Shown piece by piece: positions 1 to 9,749 of a stretch of 64,000 nucleotides of DNA. The stretch spans positions 1,984,001 to 2,048,000 of the forward strand of contig OZ220465.1 in assembly GCA_965115815.1 (NCBI GenBank), given 5' to 3'. The number at the start of each line of letters is the position of its first letter. Within the stretch, counting starts at the first letter, position 1. The notes beneath the pieces are model-generated. The model saw nothing but the letters and a program-made list of their open reading frames with translations, did not search any database and had not been told where the DNA came from. The translations under genes and the position numbers were made by a program. The stretch comes from VXPW01 sp965115815. Its GTDB lineage: Bacteria > Pseudomonadota > Alphaproteobacteria > TMED109.

Positions 1-361
1 ATCCAGTCGGATTCCGGGTCGACTAGCGGCACGTCTTGCGCCAAGATCAGGCCCTCGACGTCACGTCGTAATTGTCACTACTCGGCAGGGTTAGCCCGCC
101 AACACCCGATTGAAAGTTCGTCAGAGATCTTCCGCCAAGCCGGAAGCGTCCCGCAGAGTCGCCGGGACGGCGGCGTTGCGATAGGCTAGGGCAGCCAGTA
201 GCTGCCGCTCGTTGCACCCTCAGGAACTTCGTGCAAAGATCACAGCTTGGTGGACCCGCTGTTCGCGCGATACTCCGTGAACAAACCATCCCTGCGACAA
301 CATTACAGGATGACTGCTGTCTTCCATGATTGTTGGATCGTTGGGAGAAATGGACGCCGAC
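1..361. other. No recognisable gene
   Basis: No open frame here matches a family I recognise. The minus strand over roughly the first 60 bases reads as plausible protein, so the end of a gene truncated by the window edge is possible. The stretch otherwise serves as the upstream region of the lipoprotein gene at 362. Confidence 0.4.
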
Positions 362-563
362 ATGCGTTTTGTATCAACAATATTCTTGATTTCCGTCCTT
401 GGCTCCGTCGTTGCCGCATGTGGCCCCACATCGAATTTCCCGAATATAGATGATTCGCTGGCGGAAGCAGAAGCTCACTTTCAACGCATTTCTGCAATCA
501 AGTCTCACCATGCCGCCATGCACCGCATACACGATGTCTCGTTTGCCATCTACAAGGCGAATG

Positions 564-915
564 GTATCTACTCACCCCCCTACTGATGACGAAGATCGAT
601 CCGCTTCTTGTCAGCCGGAACACGCACCTCCGGTCCTCGGCCGCGAGCGAGTGAAAGGGGCAAGGGAAAATGCCGGATCCGAACCCGTCAGAGCCTGTAC
701 GGAAACTATTGAGCGGCCCCGATTCTGGCCGCTCGTGCAAAGTATCGGCGTCGGAGAGACCGCTTCGAAAGCAATCTGACAGATGTGGAATGGGCTTGTT
801 TGATCCCGATGTACTCTCCAGCCACATCGCAGATACCAGAAATCGGGGCCGCTCCATAGTTTCCGCACAGGCTCTCAGGAAAAACGATTCGTCATCAGTA
901 GGGGTGAGTAGATAC
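564..915. mobile_element. MITE-A copy 1 (non-coding, IS66-like ends)
   Basis: Terminal inverted repeats read GTATCTACTCACCCC at both ends. The element is flanked by a perfect 8 bp direct repeat GGCGAATG at 556-563 and 916-923. It has no coding capacity of its own and contains a second MITE (691-874). The ends resemble GTAACTACTCACCCC at the end of the IS66-type element at 38712, and an 8 bp duplication is what IS66 transposases make, so mobilisation by that family is inferred. Confidence 0.9.
691..874. mobile_element. MITE-C copy 1, nested inside MITE-A
   Basis: A 184 bp element with ends GAGCCTGTACGG and, inverted, GAGCCTGTGCGG. It is flanked by TCA on both sides (688-690 and 875-877). The related MITE-A copy near 42.6 kb has the uninterrupted site, proving the insertion. 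Copies recur at 37605 and, inverted, at 55472. The TNA duplication and GAGCC end recall the IS1031 group of IS5; no such transposase was identified in the window. Confidence 0.9.
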
Positions 916-1809
916 GGCGAATGTTCCTTTCTGCGGCGCGAACGTACGGTATGCCGCGGGATTCTCAGTACTGAGCCTAAGTGCATTTTCTGATCCGTGG
1001 CGCGATGCAGCAGGCGACGCGCTCGGACTCCGAGATCGTCCAACCGTAATTCACGTTGCGTCAAATTCGCCGGCCGCACATGCAGGAGTGCGCAAGGGCG
1101 ACATAATCGTAGGCATTCAGGATACCGACATCGGCACAGGGAAAAGAGCGACAGAGAAAGTGATCGATACGATCGGAGAATCACCAAACGGCATTCTTCT
1201 CCGTGTACTTCGCGGCGTGGATTCCGTACAGATATTCGTCGAACCTGCCTTAATCTGCAACTTGCCTGTTGAATTACGTGAACAGAAGACGGTCAATGCG
1301 TCCACAGATGGAGAACGAATTTATGTGACGAAGGGAATGATGAATTTTCTTCATTCGAACAATGACCTGGCATTCGTGATAGGACACGAGTTCGCCCATG
1401 TTGTACGTGGTCATATCGAAACCAAGCATGGCAATGCACTGTCGGGCGCGTTGATTGGCGCCATCATCACGGGGTTGAGCGGTGTCCCCAATGATCAAAA
1501 CAACCAGCTGCCCCAATATCTTGCAGAAATTGGATCCGGGCTGTTTTCCCAAGAATTCGAAGCGGAAGCCGACTACACCGGGTTGTACTACACAGCGCGG
1601 GCTGGATTCGACATCCAGCATGTGCCCGAGGTTTGGCGCCGCATGGCCGAGGCACACCCAGATGGAATTCATCTCGCGGGTTCGACACATCCTTCGTCGG
1701 CCAAGCGCTACCTTGCCATTCAGGAAGCGGTACGAGAAATTGATAGGAAACGCGCAAACGGATTGCCCTTGGTTCCCGATGAACGCCGATAAGATGAAAG
1801 ATAACGGAA

Positions 1810-3127
1810 GAGAATGCCATTATCCCTATCCCCAGCGTCAACTCGCGCGAGAGCACGAAGGACAAGGTTCGTGAGGTGGAACACATCCTTGAGCATTTGG
1901 GAGAGTGGCGGGGCACGGATGCGGCAACCGGCTTCCAGTTTGTCCGGACGCCTCGCCGGCGCGTTCTGCGCATCGCCGATCTGGTGGACGACGATCCGGC
2001 CAAGTGGAACCGCGTGGCGGCGGCGCTCCGGGACCCGACGCAGTGGGACCACCGCGATCATGTGGACATCATCGTCACCCTCGGCACGGCGAAGGAAGGT
2101 TTCGACGGGATTGAGGGCGATCACGCTCACGGTGGGCTATCGCTTCAGCCTGACCGAGATCGTGCAGATTCCGGGTCGCGCCACCCGCGATGCGCCCGGC
2201 AAGGCCCGTGCCCGCTTCACCTACCTGATCGCCGAGCCGAATGCTTCGGAGGAGGCGGTCGCCGAGGCGGTGAACGATACGTTGAAGGCCATCGCGGCGA
2301 GCCTGCTGATGGAGCAGGTGCTGGTGCCGTGCGTCGACTTCACGTCGAAGGCACCGGAAAGCGGCCCCGTGGCGGGTGTCGATTGCGGTGAGGGCGGCTG
2401 CGATCCGAACCAGTGCAATGTCGGCTGCCACGAGAAGACGGGCCAGTTCCATGTCGAGATCAAGAGGCTTGCCATGCCGGCGAGCGCGGAGGCCCGGCGC
2501 GTCTGCCGAGAAGACCTGAACGAGAGAACCGCCGAGTTCGCGCAGGACAGGGCGGCCGTTGAGCACGGGATCTTCGACGAGGATGCCGTGCCTCAGAAGT
2601 TGACGCAGGAGCGAATGGGCAAGATCGTCAAGGAGCGATGTCCCGAGTTCAACGAAGGAAATCATCAGGCCGTGCGCCAGCACGCCGCCGCCGCCCTGAA
2701 CCTCGCCCGGAAGGCGCGGGAGGCCGCGGCCCAAAAAACCGAGGAGCACGCCGATGAGGACAGCGACGAGGACAGATGCGGCAACACCGCGCTGATCGAC
2801 GGTGTGCGGCGGTTCGCCATGGATGCGTGCGACCTCGGCATCGACCTGATCGACCGGATCAATCCCTTCGAAGCGGCCTGCGCCATCCTGGCCAAGACCG
2901 TCAGCAAAGCCAGGCTGAAGCAGATCGCCGCGGTCATTGTCGCGAAAAAGGTCAAGGTCACGCTCGACGAGGCGTGCTACCTCGCGCAGCGCGCCCTCAG
3001 ATTCCAGCAGCAGCGCGGGCGCCTGCCGTCCTTGACTGCGGCGGACCCCCGGGAGATGCGCATGGCGGAAGGGGTGGACTTCTTGGCCCGGCTGGCCCGG
3101 ATGAAGGCGCAGGCTGCCGATGGATAA
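1810..3127 (+). pseudogene. DEAD/DEAH-type helicase, C-terminal remnant
   Basis: The first frame carries the helicase C-domain segment PSVNSREST and HVDIIVTLGTAKEGFD. At about 2110 a frameshift moves the match to the frame reading ITLTVGYRFSLTEIVQI and RATRDAPGKARARFTYLI, motifs V-VI of this helicase family. The remainder runs in frame to 3127. The N-terminal ATPase half is absent, and the fragment begins only about 20 bases after the protease stop, so a deletion joined the two. The stop overlaps the start of the next pseudogene (ATGGATAA). This helicase is usually paired with a GIY-YIG nuclease gene, which is what follows. Confidence 0.75.
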
Positions 3128-4312
3128 GCAATCCACCGAAGATGACAAAGCGCTGCTCGTTGACCTGGGTGTGGAGGCCGAGCCGGAGAAGGCAGTCGGC
3201 CGCACGCCGCGCGAGGAGCGAATCGTCGCCGGTTTCGAGGACATCCAGCGCTTCGTCGATGCGCACGGCTGGCCGCCGCAACAGGGAAGGGTGCGACCTC
3301 TTCGAGCGCCTCCACGCCGTGCGGCTGCATCGTATCCCGGCGCAGGATGCGTGCCGCGCACTGCTCGACCCCTTCGACCGCCAGGGCTTCTTGGCCGCAA
3401 GCCCCGCCGGCGCGTCGCCGGCACCGGACGGCATGGACGACGCCGCCCTGCTGGCTGAACTTGGCGTCGAGGCGGCCGCACCCGACATTGCCGCGCTTCG
3501 CCACGTTCGGCCGGCGGCGGAGAAGCGGGCGGCGGCGGAAATCGCCAACCGCCGCCAGTGCGGGGATTTCGGGGTATTCCGGCCGCTCTTCGAGCAGGTC
3601 CGGCGGGAGATCGATACGGGCGTCCGCTGGACCCGGCCGTTCGAAACCAAGGCAGACGTCCAACCCGGTCGCTTCTTCATCGTCGGCGGCCAGAAGGCCT
3701 GTGTCGCCGAAATGGGCGGGGAATTCACCCAGGACTACGACTACAGGGATGAGCGGCTGCGCGTGGTCTCCGACAACGGCGCCGAGAACAACGTGCTTCG
3801 GCACTCGCTTCAGCTCTCGCTCCACAAGGACGCGGCGGACCGGCGGATCAACGGACCGGCGGCGGGGCTGCTCTTCGCCGACCGGCACGCCGAGGGCGAC
3901 GAAGCGCGCGGCACCGTCTATGGGCTGCGGAGCAAGACGAGCATGCCGTTCATCGCGGCGAGCCGGGAGTTCGTCAACAAGATCGGCGTCGCTACCGGGA
4001 AGGTGGAGGCGCGCATCGCCCGGACGCAACTGGACCCGATCTTCCTGATGGCGGACATCGAAATCGTCCCCACCTACCGGCTCTCCCAACAGTATCGACT
4101 GCGTCAGGCTGGAGAAGCTGGTCCACCAGATTTTTGCACGGCCCGTCTCGACATCGAAATCAAGGACCGCTTCGGCAACCCCGTCGTGCCGCGCGAATGG
4201 CCCGAGGTCCCCCCTCGGTGCCATCGACGAGGCAATGGAGAAGATCATGGAAGGGACGATCATGGACTACGTCTACGACCCCACCTCAGCCCCCCTCGTC
4301 CGCAGGTCGTGA
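3120..4312 (+). pseudogene. GIY-YIG-type nuclease partner of the helicase, frameshifted
   Basis: The start at 3120 overlaps the helicase stop. The family N-terminus reads IVAGFEDIQRFVDAHGWPP, but a frameshift near 3290 moves the match (DLFERLHAVRLHRI) to another frame. A compensating pair of shifts lies near 4105-4145 around LEKLVHQIF, and an extra C in a run of C near 4210 displaces the C-terminus. The segment FLMADIEIVPTYRL followed by ARLDIEIKDRFGNPVVPREW fits the C-terminal part of this nuclease family. At least three frame breaks make a functional product unlikely. Confidence 0.65.
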
Positions 4313-4448
4313 TGACAGCACCGTTCACGATGCGCGGTTTTGCGCCGAAGACGCCCCCGGCGGGGGCGCGGAGGTGGAGTTCGTTCGTTGGGCACACGCT
4401 TGCGTCCATTACGGATCCGACGAAACGAGGCCATCAACCCGGGAAAAC

Positions 4449-4676
4449 ATGATGACCGAGACGCTGATCGACCGGAACCCGGACATCCTCGGCGGGACGC
4501 CCGTGTTCGCGGGCACCCGCGTTCCGGTGCGCATCCTGATGGAGCATCTTGAGGCGGGGGACAGGCTGGACGATTTCCTGATCGACTACCCCACCGTGTC
4601 GCGGCGCCAGGCGGTAGCGCTGCTGGAACGGGCAACGACCATGCTGGTATCGGGTAGCGATGAATCTGCTGCTTGA
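4449..4676 (+). CDS. DUF433 domain antitoxin-like protein
   Basis: A 75-residue protein beginning MTETLIDRNPDILGGTPVFA (a second ATG lies one codon downstream of the first). The DUF433 signature is visible: GGTPVFAGTRVPVRILMEHL followed by a short winged-helix-like half (VSRRQAVALLERA). In known pairs a DUF433 protein is the antitoxin for a DUF5615 PIN-like toxin, encoded here immediately downstream with a 17 bp overlap. Its toxin is frameshifted, so the pair is probably no longer active. Identification is confident from the motif; the antitoxin role is family knowledge. Confidence 0.85.
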   Translation: MMTETLIDRNPDILGGTPVFAGTRVPVRILMEHLEAGDRLDDFLIDYPTVSRRQAVALLERATTMLVSGSDESAA

Positions 4677-4987
4677 TGAATCCGTGCCGAGGCGGCTCGC
4701 CGCGTCCTTCCCCGCGCCGTTTGCGCCGCGCACGGTCCGGGAGATGGGCTGGGTCGGCGCCGGAAACGGCCTGCTGTTGTCGCTGGCCGCCCGCGAGGGT
4801 TTCGGGGGCAATGATCACCGTCGACCGCGGCATCAAGCATCAACAGAATCTCAATGCGCTGCCGGTCCCGGTTATCATCATGCTCGCGGCGCACAATCGT
4901 CTGGCGGAATTGCAGCCGCTGGTCCCGGCGGCGGTCACCCTGCTGTCGGGAGATCTGCAAAGACGCATCTACCACGTTCCCGAATGA
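4660..4987 (+). pseudogene. DUF5615 PIN-like toxin, frameshifted in a G5 run
   Basis: The start at 4660 reads MNLLLDESVPRRLAASF, the conserved beginning of DUF5615 (the LLDE acidic residues belong to the PIN-like active site). At 4802-4806 a run of five G carries one base too many. Deleting one restores FGAMITVDRGIKHQQN and a normal end at 4987 (LQRRIYHVPE). The defect is a single nucleotide, so phase variation, a recent inactivation or a sequencing error are all possible. It overlaps the DUF433 gene. Confidence 0.8.
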
Positions 4988-5548
4988 GCCGGGTGGGGGC
5001 CGCAGTCTTTTCGATGTGCTCCCATTGCTCCGTCGAGACCCCCGATGGCCTGCGTCAACATCTCTGCCATCGGTCCACCTCATCCTTGTCGGCACGTGTC
5101 GATCGCGGTCCGGAAACACGACAACCTCGCGGGCAGTTGTAGCGGCCGAGACATCGCCGTGCGGGGATCCTTCTTCGTCAACTGGCGTTGCGCCTCCGGG
5201 ATGTGCCGGGTGTGTTCCGCGAGCGGGCTTGCGGCGCGTCGGCAGCCGAACTGCAAGCCTGGGCGGAGGCGGTGGTGGTAGTGGCGAGCCTCAATGGGGT
5301 TCTGGCCGCCCGGCCCGGGCGCTGATCCGGGCCGCGCGCCGTCATCCTTTCCGCCTTCTCCCGGTCATTCTGCGGGGCGGTTTCGTACAATTTCTTGCAC
5401 GCAAACTACCCACTACCGTTCCGCTTCAGGTCGAGGCGTGTGCGCTGTGGGGACTGTTGATCGCGTGCGGCCGAATTTTGGCGACCGGATATCGACTGCC
5501 CTCCCGCCACATGGTTGCAGACTGCCGTGATCCGGTGCGTAGTAGGTA
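4988..5548. other. No recognisable gene
   Basis: About 560 bases between the toxin remnant and the first ISNCY-like element. Several short open frames exist but none shows a family motif I can defend. The sequence directly before the element ends in TAGGTA, its left target sequence. Confidence 0.4.
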
Positions 5549-5686
5549 GTGCCCGCCCGAAAAAAGTACAACCATTTGACTCCATTGATGGAAGTGTGCT
5601 ATTGAAGGAGTGAAGAATCCCTTTGTGGGGCGGGAATCGGCCGCTGGGGCCGGAAAATCGCGCGGGATTCGGGAATCTTCGGGAGA

Positions 5687-7267
5687 ATGGCCCTGCGGGA
5701 GACCGTCCGCCCTCAGCTGGAATGGGGCCAGGTTGCGATCGAGGAGATCGAGATCAACGTATACTCGCGGGATGACATTCCGCCGCTGCTGCGTGGCCTT
5801 CAGTACGTGTATGCCGACCGGTCGACCCGGGTCCGGTGGTTCGAGATTCTGGAGGAGGGGATCCTTCCCGAGGTGTCCCGCCTGCGAGGGCGTCCCGGCA
5901 TGGAGTTGTGGAAGATCTTGGTGATGGGTCTCCGGAAGCAGGGTTTGGGCTATGACTTCGATCACTTGCACGAGCTGGTGAACGAGCACAGGACGGTTCG
6001 GAAGTTTCTGGGGCACACCGACATCTGGGATCCCACCCGGTACGGATATCCGACGATGGTGGACAACGTGAGCCTGCTGACACCGGAAGTGCTGGGGAAG
6101 GTGTCGCAGCTGATCGCGGAGAAAGGCCATGCGCTGGTACGGAAGCGGAAGCGGACACGGAAGCGGAAGGACGACGCGGACGACGCGGACGGCACGAACG
6201 GCGCGGACGGCACGAACGGCGCGGACGGCGCGAACGGCGCGGACGGCGCGAACGGCGCGGACGGCGCGAACGGCGCGGACGACCGGGGCCGCCGTCGGTC
6301 GGACGACCCCCTGCGGGGCCGCTGCGATTCGTTCGTGGTGAAGACGGATGTGCACTACCCGACAGATGTCCACCTGTTGTGGGATGCGATGCGTTGCCTG
6401 GTGCGGGATACGGGTCGCGCCGCCGTACGCTTGGGGGTGTCCGGATGGCGGCAGTGGCAGCATGGGAACCGGAAACTGCAGCAGCATTTCCAGCAGGTTC
6501 GGCAGACCCGACGGGCCCGTCCGGAGCCGGTCAAGGCGTACCTCGACGCCAGCCGGGCGTGGGTCCGGCGGGCGGAAGAGACGGTACCGGTGCTTTTGGA
6601 GCGAGGCGTCCCGATCCCCACGGTGCGTTCGGTCGAGTCGTACCTCAAGCATGCCCGCCGGCAGATCCACCAGGTGGATCGCCGTCTGCGGAAGGGCGAG
6701 AAGATTCCGCAGAGCGAGAAGGTGTTTTCGATCTTCGAAGAGCACACACGCTGGTGTGTGAAGGGCAAGGCCGGGGTGCCGGTGGAACTCGGAGTGCCGG
6801 TGGCCGTGCTGGAGGATCAACACGGCTTCCTCCTGCACCCTCGGGTCCTGTGGGAAGGCGGAGACGTGGATCATGCCGTGCCCAGGATCCGAGAAGCCCA
6901 GGCTCGCTTCCCCGACCTCCGCCTGTGCAGTTTCGATCGGGGCTTTCCCAGCCCCTCCAACCGGATCACCCTGGACGAGCTGCTGGAGCACAACGTGCTG
7001 CCGAAGAAGGGAAAGCTCGGTCAGACGGACCGGAAACGGGAAGCCGACCCGACGTTCCGGAAGATGCGTCGGCAGCATCCGGCCGTGGAGTCCGCGATCC
7101 ACAACCTCGAGCAACGCGGCATGGACCGGGTCCGGTCGTAGGGGGCGGACGGGTTTGCCCGGAGGGTGGCACTGTCCGTGACCGCCTTCCACGTCCACCG
7201 AATCGGGCTGCTGCTGCACCGGCAGGCCCGGGCCCGGGCCCAACGACGACGAAGACGCGCCGCCTGA
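5687..7267 (+). pseudogene. ISNCY-like transposase with collagen-like tract, C-terminally truncated by a stop
   Basis: The N-terminal domain (MALRETVRPQLEWGQVAI, SRDDIPPLLRGLQYVYAD, GRPGMELWKILVMGL) is followed by a short Gly-X-Y tract of 12 triplets at 6173-6280. The catalytic part follows: FVVKTDVHYPTDVHLLWDAM and later LCSFDRGFPSPSNR. A TAG at 7139-7141 replaces the TAT of copy 2, cutting off the last 42 residues, which remain readable to 7267. Other differences from copy 2 include H to P, Q to P, L to R and M to R. It is probably inactive but could be complemented in trans by copy 2. Confidence 0.85.
6173..6280 (+). repeat. 9 bp tandem repeat encoding Gly-X-Y, 12 units
   Basis: Tandem 9-mers of the type GGC-GCG-GAC or GGC-ACG-AAC encode triplets such as GAD, GTN and GAN, in frame with the transposase. 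The first two units read DAD. The same tract has 51 units in copy 2. Confidence 0.95.
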
Positions 7268-7493
7268 CGGCGGCTTCCTTCCACCCCATCCACGAAGCCC
7301 GCCGGAGGCGGGAACGGAGCCGCTCGCCCCGGCCGCCGGATTCGCGGCGGGACAAGCCCGGATACCGCTGCCCATCGGCAGAAATCCCCCCGGAAACCGA
7401 GCGGACGGGGCACCGAGGGAGGGTTCCAACCCGCAATTGCGCCGGCAGACCATCCGAAAGGGGCATTTTCGGGCGGGCACTAGTAGTATGGAA

Positions 7494-8694
7494 TCATTGG
7501 ATTGCTGGGTATAGAGACTTCAGTTTCACCCGGGCGTCTGCTGTCGTGAACCGCCAGTCGACGGTGCCGCCGGCCGCGTTGCGGCGCTTGACCCACGCCG
7601 CGGTCTCCCGCAGCATGGCGGCGCGATCAGGAATGCGTCGTCGAAGACACGGTCGCGACCACGCACCGATTTCGATCTCGGCCCTGTTGAGCCAGCTTCC
7701 GTGCTTCGGCGTGTACCGAAACTCGAACCGCTTTCGCACCCGCATGGCCTCCCGGGGTGCAAAGGCCTCATACAACGATGCGGGGCTGTGCGTGTTCCGG
7801 TGGTCCATGACCCGTACGATCTTCTTGCCGGGGAAGTGATCATCCGCGAGTTCCCGGATGAACTGCGCCCAGTCCCGCGCCGTGCGGCGATCGGTGACCT
7901 TTACCGTACGCCCGTTTTCATTGGGCGCGAACGCCAGGAAGAGATGGGCCGTACCGTTTCGCTCGTATTCGTAGTCGACGATTTCCGGCTGCCCGGGCCG
8001 CACGGGGCGGGGAAGGCGAGTTTCCTTCGTCTGCTGCCGGCTGGTCTCATCCATGCAGACCAGGACCTCGTCTTCGGCAAAATCCCGCTGGTACGTGTCC
8101 AGCACCTCCTCCATCGCCGCCACGAACGGCGCATTGCGGCTCGGGGGAATGCACCAATACTGCTTCAGCCAAGGCTTGATCTCCTTTTTTTAGAGTCTTC
8201 CGTACCGTTTCTTTCGAGATGCTCTCGACGATCTCCATCTCCATCCGACGACCGGCCAGCAGCTTCAGCGTCCAGCGAACACAACCTTCGGGCGGGGAAG
8301 AACCGGCCCGAGCCACCCGCTTCGCCTCCTTCGCCCCGTCCAGGAGTTTCGGTCGGCGGTTCTCCTGCTCCCGGCGGCGGAGGGCGGCCTCCAGACCTTC
8401 CAGAACACAGCGCTTGCGCAGGCGTTCGACCGTCGAAGCGCCGATGCCCAGGCCGCGCGCGATGTCGACATCCCGGAGTTTGCCGCCGTCGCGCCCTTCG
8501 TCCGCCATCCGCAGAATCTGCGCCCGACGCCGCCGCCAAGCGGCTCCGGTACCGTCGACGATCGCCTGGAGTTCCCGACGCTCCGGCGCCGAAAGGCGCA
8601 CTCGAGCCGGGTAGGAGGGGTCGTTGCCGAGCCCCTCCCCCCAGTTACGGTAGGAATGCGCATTACTGCGCACCCCCCGCGCAGATCCGGACAT
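7494..8694 (-). pseudogene. IS630-family transposase in two overlapping frames
   Basis: The upstream frame (8694 to about 8190) carries the helix-turn-helix part: LRDVDIARGLGIGASTVERL and the WTLKLLA region. The downstream frame (8123 to 7494) carries the DDE part: EVLVCMDETSRQQ, KIVRVMDHRNTHSPASLY and PKHGSWLNRAEIEIG. The frames meet at an A7 tract near 8190, where a +1 (or -2) shift joins LKK to EIKPWLKQYW. Some IS630 elements fuse their frames by slippage at such tracts, so this may be recoding rather than damage. The N-terminus runs into intron-derived sequence without a typical start, and terminal repeats were not located. Confidence 0.75.
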
Positions 8695-8712
8695 GGACGT
8701 TAATCCATCCGG
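8655..8712 (-). ncRNA. Group II intron domain V-like hairpin (remnant)
   Basis: The minus strand reads GAGCCGGATGGAT, a short loop, then CATGTCCGGATC. This matches the layout of a group II intron domain V, including an AGC triad near the 5' side and a bulged 3' arm. It lies just upstream of the IS630 N-terminus and belongs to the intron debris covering 8.7-10.4 kb. Confidence 0.45.
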
Positions 8713-9371
8713 CTCCTACCTCGGGTGCTTGACGGCAAACCGCGGATCCGGCCATGGGCGGCGGAGGATTGCGCGCGACCCAGAACTCTCGGTCCTGCGC
8801 TCCCGTCGCTTCCGGTCGAACCTTGCGGCGTTCCGTATCCGGTCCGCCGCCTGAGGCACGCTTGCCCGACACTGCGTTCGGCGCGTGCTTTGGCGTCCCG
8901 AATTCCCCTTGGTTGGGGCCCTTTCCTCCAGCAACTCCGCAGGAGCTGACGCTCCCTGGTTCGCCGCCTTCCCAGGTCGTACGGCCCCATCCGACTTCTT
9001 CAAGCCGTTCGTCCTAGGCTTCGGGTTTCTCCTTCCCTACGCGGTCCCGCCACGATCGGCGGGACCGCTTGAAGATCTCCCAGGGTCCCACCAGAAGACG
9101 TACGGACGTGTATGGGTTCTCGGACACCGCGGGGCTCGCCGGCATCTCACCAAATCGATGCCTGCGATGTTGCCTTCGGCCGATCTGAAAACCTCGGCAC
9201 CCCGGATCCTCGTATTTTCGGTGCTCATTAGCCCCACCCATCCGCGCCGCTACCGACGCTTCGCCTGCCCCCTCGCGGGAACCGACGCACGGCTCGCGGA
9301 GAAACGCGGTTTGGTTACTCCTTCGTTCCAGGGGACTCTCACCCCCTGTCTTCTGCCAGTTCGCCTGGCAC

Positions 9372-9412
9372 ACCAGATCCGGACGTGCCCGCATTAGGGC
9401 ATCCGGTTCCTT
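9372..9412 (-). ncRNA. Second group II intron domain V-like hairpin
   Basis: The minus strand reads GAACCGGATGCCC, loop, GGGCACGTCCGGATC, a domain V-like hairpin. It starts within a few bases of the stop of the reverse-transcriptase fragment, the usual place for domain V after an intron-encoded protein. The first arm has AAC where the catalytic AGC is expected, so splicing activity is doubtful. Confidence 0.45.
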
Positions 9413-9749
9413 ACAGGACAGGTTCGCTCAAGCGGTCCCGTATCCGTGCATGATCTTGGCCGTCGGCATGCCGGGCATCCTTCTCCAGGACGCCCGCCCG
9501 CAGCCATGGGTTGATCCTGCGACGGGTGACACCGTCCTTGATCCACAGGTCCAGAAAGGCACGGAGTTCCCGATGCGGGATGCTGTCGAAATCCTTCGAC
9601 ACCTCCGCATCGACCACCCCGCGCTTCTTCTTCGCCTGCGCGGCTATCCACTGTTGTTCCGTTGACGGGTTGGAAGCTCTCAGTGTCTCTTCCACCGTTT
9701 CCCTCCAGTGGTTCTGTTCCTGCAGCACGCCCCTTCCCTCCAGCGGCAC
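9411..9749 (-). pseudogene. Group II intron reverse transcriptase/maturase fragment
   Basis: The frame contains VDAEVSKDFDSIPHRELRAF followed by LDLWIKDGVTRRRINPWL and AGVLE. This corresponds to the palm segment with the first catalytic aspartate (FFDxIxH in intact enzymes) and the following helix. The YADD box, maturase X domain and endonuclease domain are missing, so the gene was reduced to about 80 recognisable residues by internal deletion. It sits directly before a domain V-like hairpin. It cannot be functional. Confidence 0.65.

Larger units (their letters stand above)
362..1792 (+). pseudogene. M48 family metalloprotease lipoprotein with PDZ domain, split by a nested MITE
   Basis: The start at 362 gives a lipoprotein signal peptide ending in a lipobox (VVAAC). 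After the insertion at 564-915 the frame resumes with a PDZ-like segment (GVRKGDIIVGI), then the zinc-protease motif HEFAH and the downstream EAEAD helix typical of M48 peptidases. Removing the MITE and one copy of its 8 bp duplication rejoins codons AAG GCG AAT GTT in frame and yields 356 residues with no stop. As it stands, translation from 362 stops inside the MITE. A GTG at 1088 could still give the protease domain without its membrane anchor. Intact homologues would be outer-membrane-anchored periplasmic proteases or chaperones of the BepA/YcaL type, by inference. Confidence 0.85.
5549..7480 (+). mobile_element. ISNCY-like insertion sequence, copy 1 (1932 bp)
   Basis: Ends are GTGCCCGCCCGAAAA at both termini in inverted orientation. 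The left flank is TAGGTA and the right flank is TAGTAG, so the 6 bp duplication seen at copy 2 is imperfect here, which suggests later rearrangement on the right. It is nearly identical to copy 2 (10488-12769). The length difference of 350 bp is accounted for by 39 fewer 9 bp repeats (351 bp) and one extra A near the left end. Confidence 0.9.
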
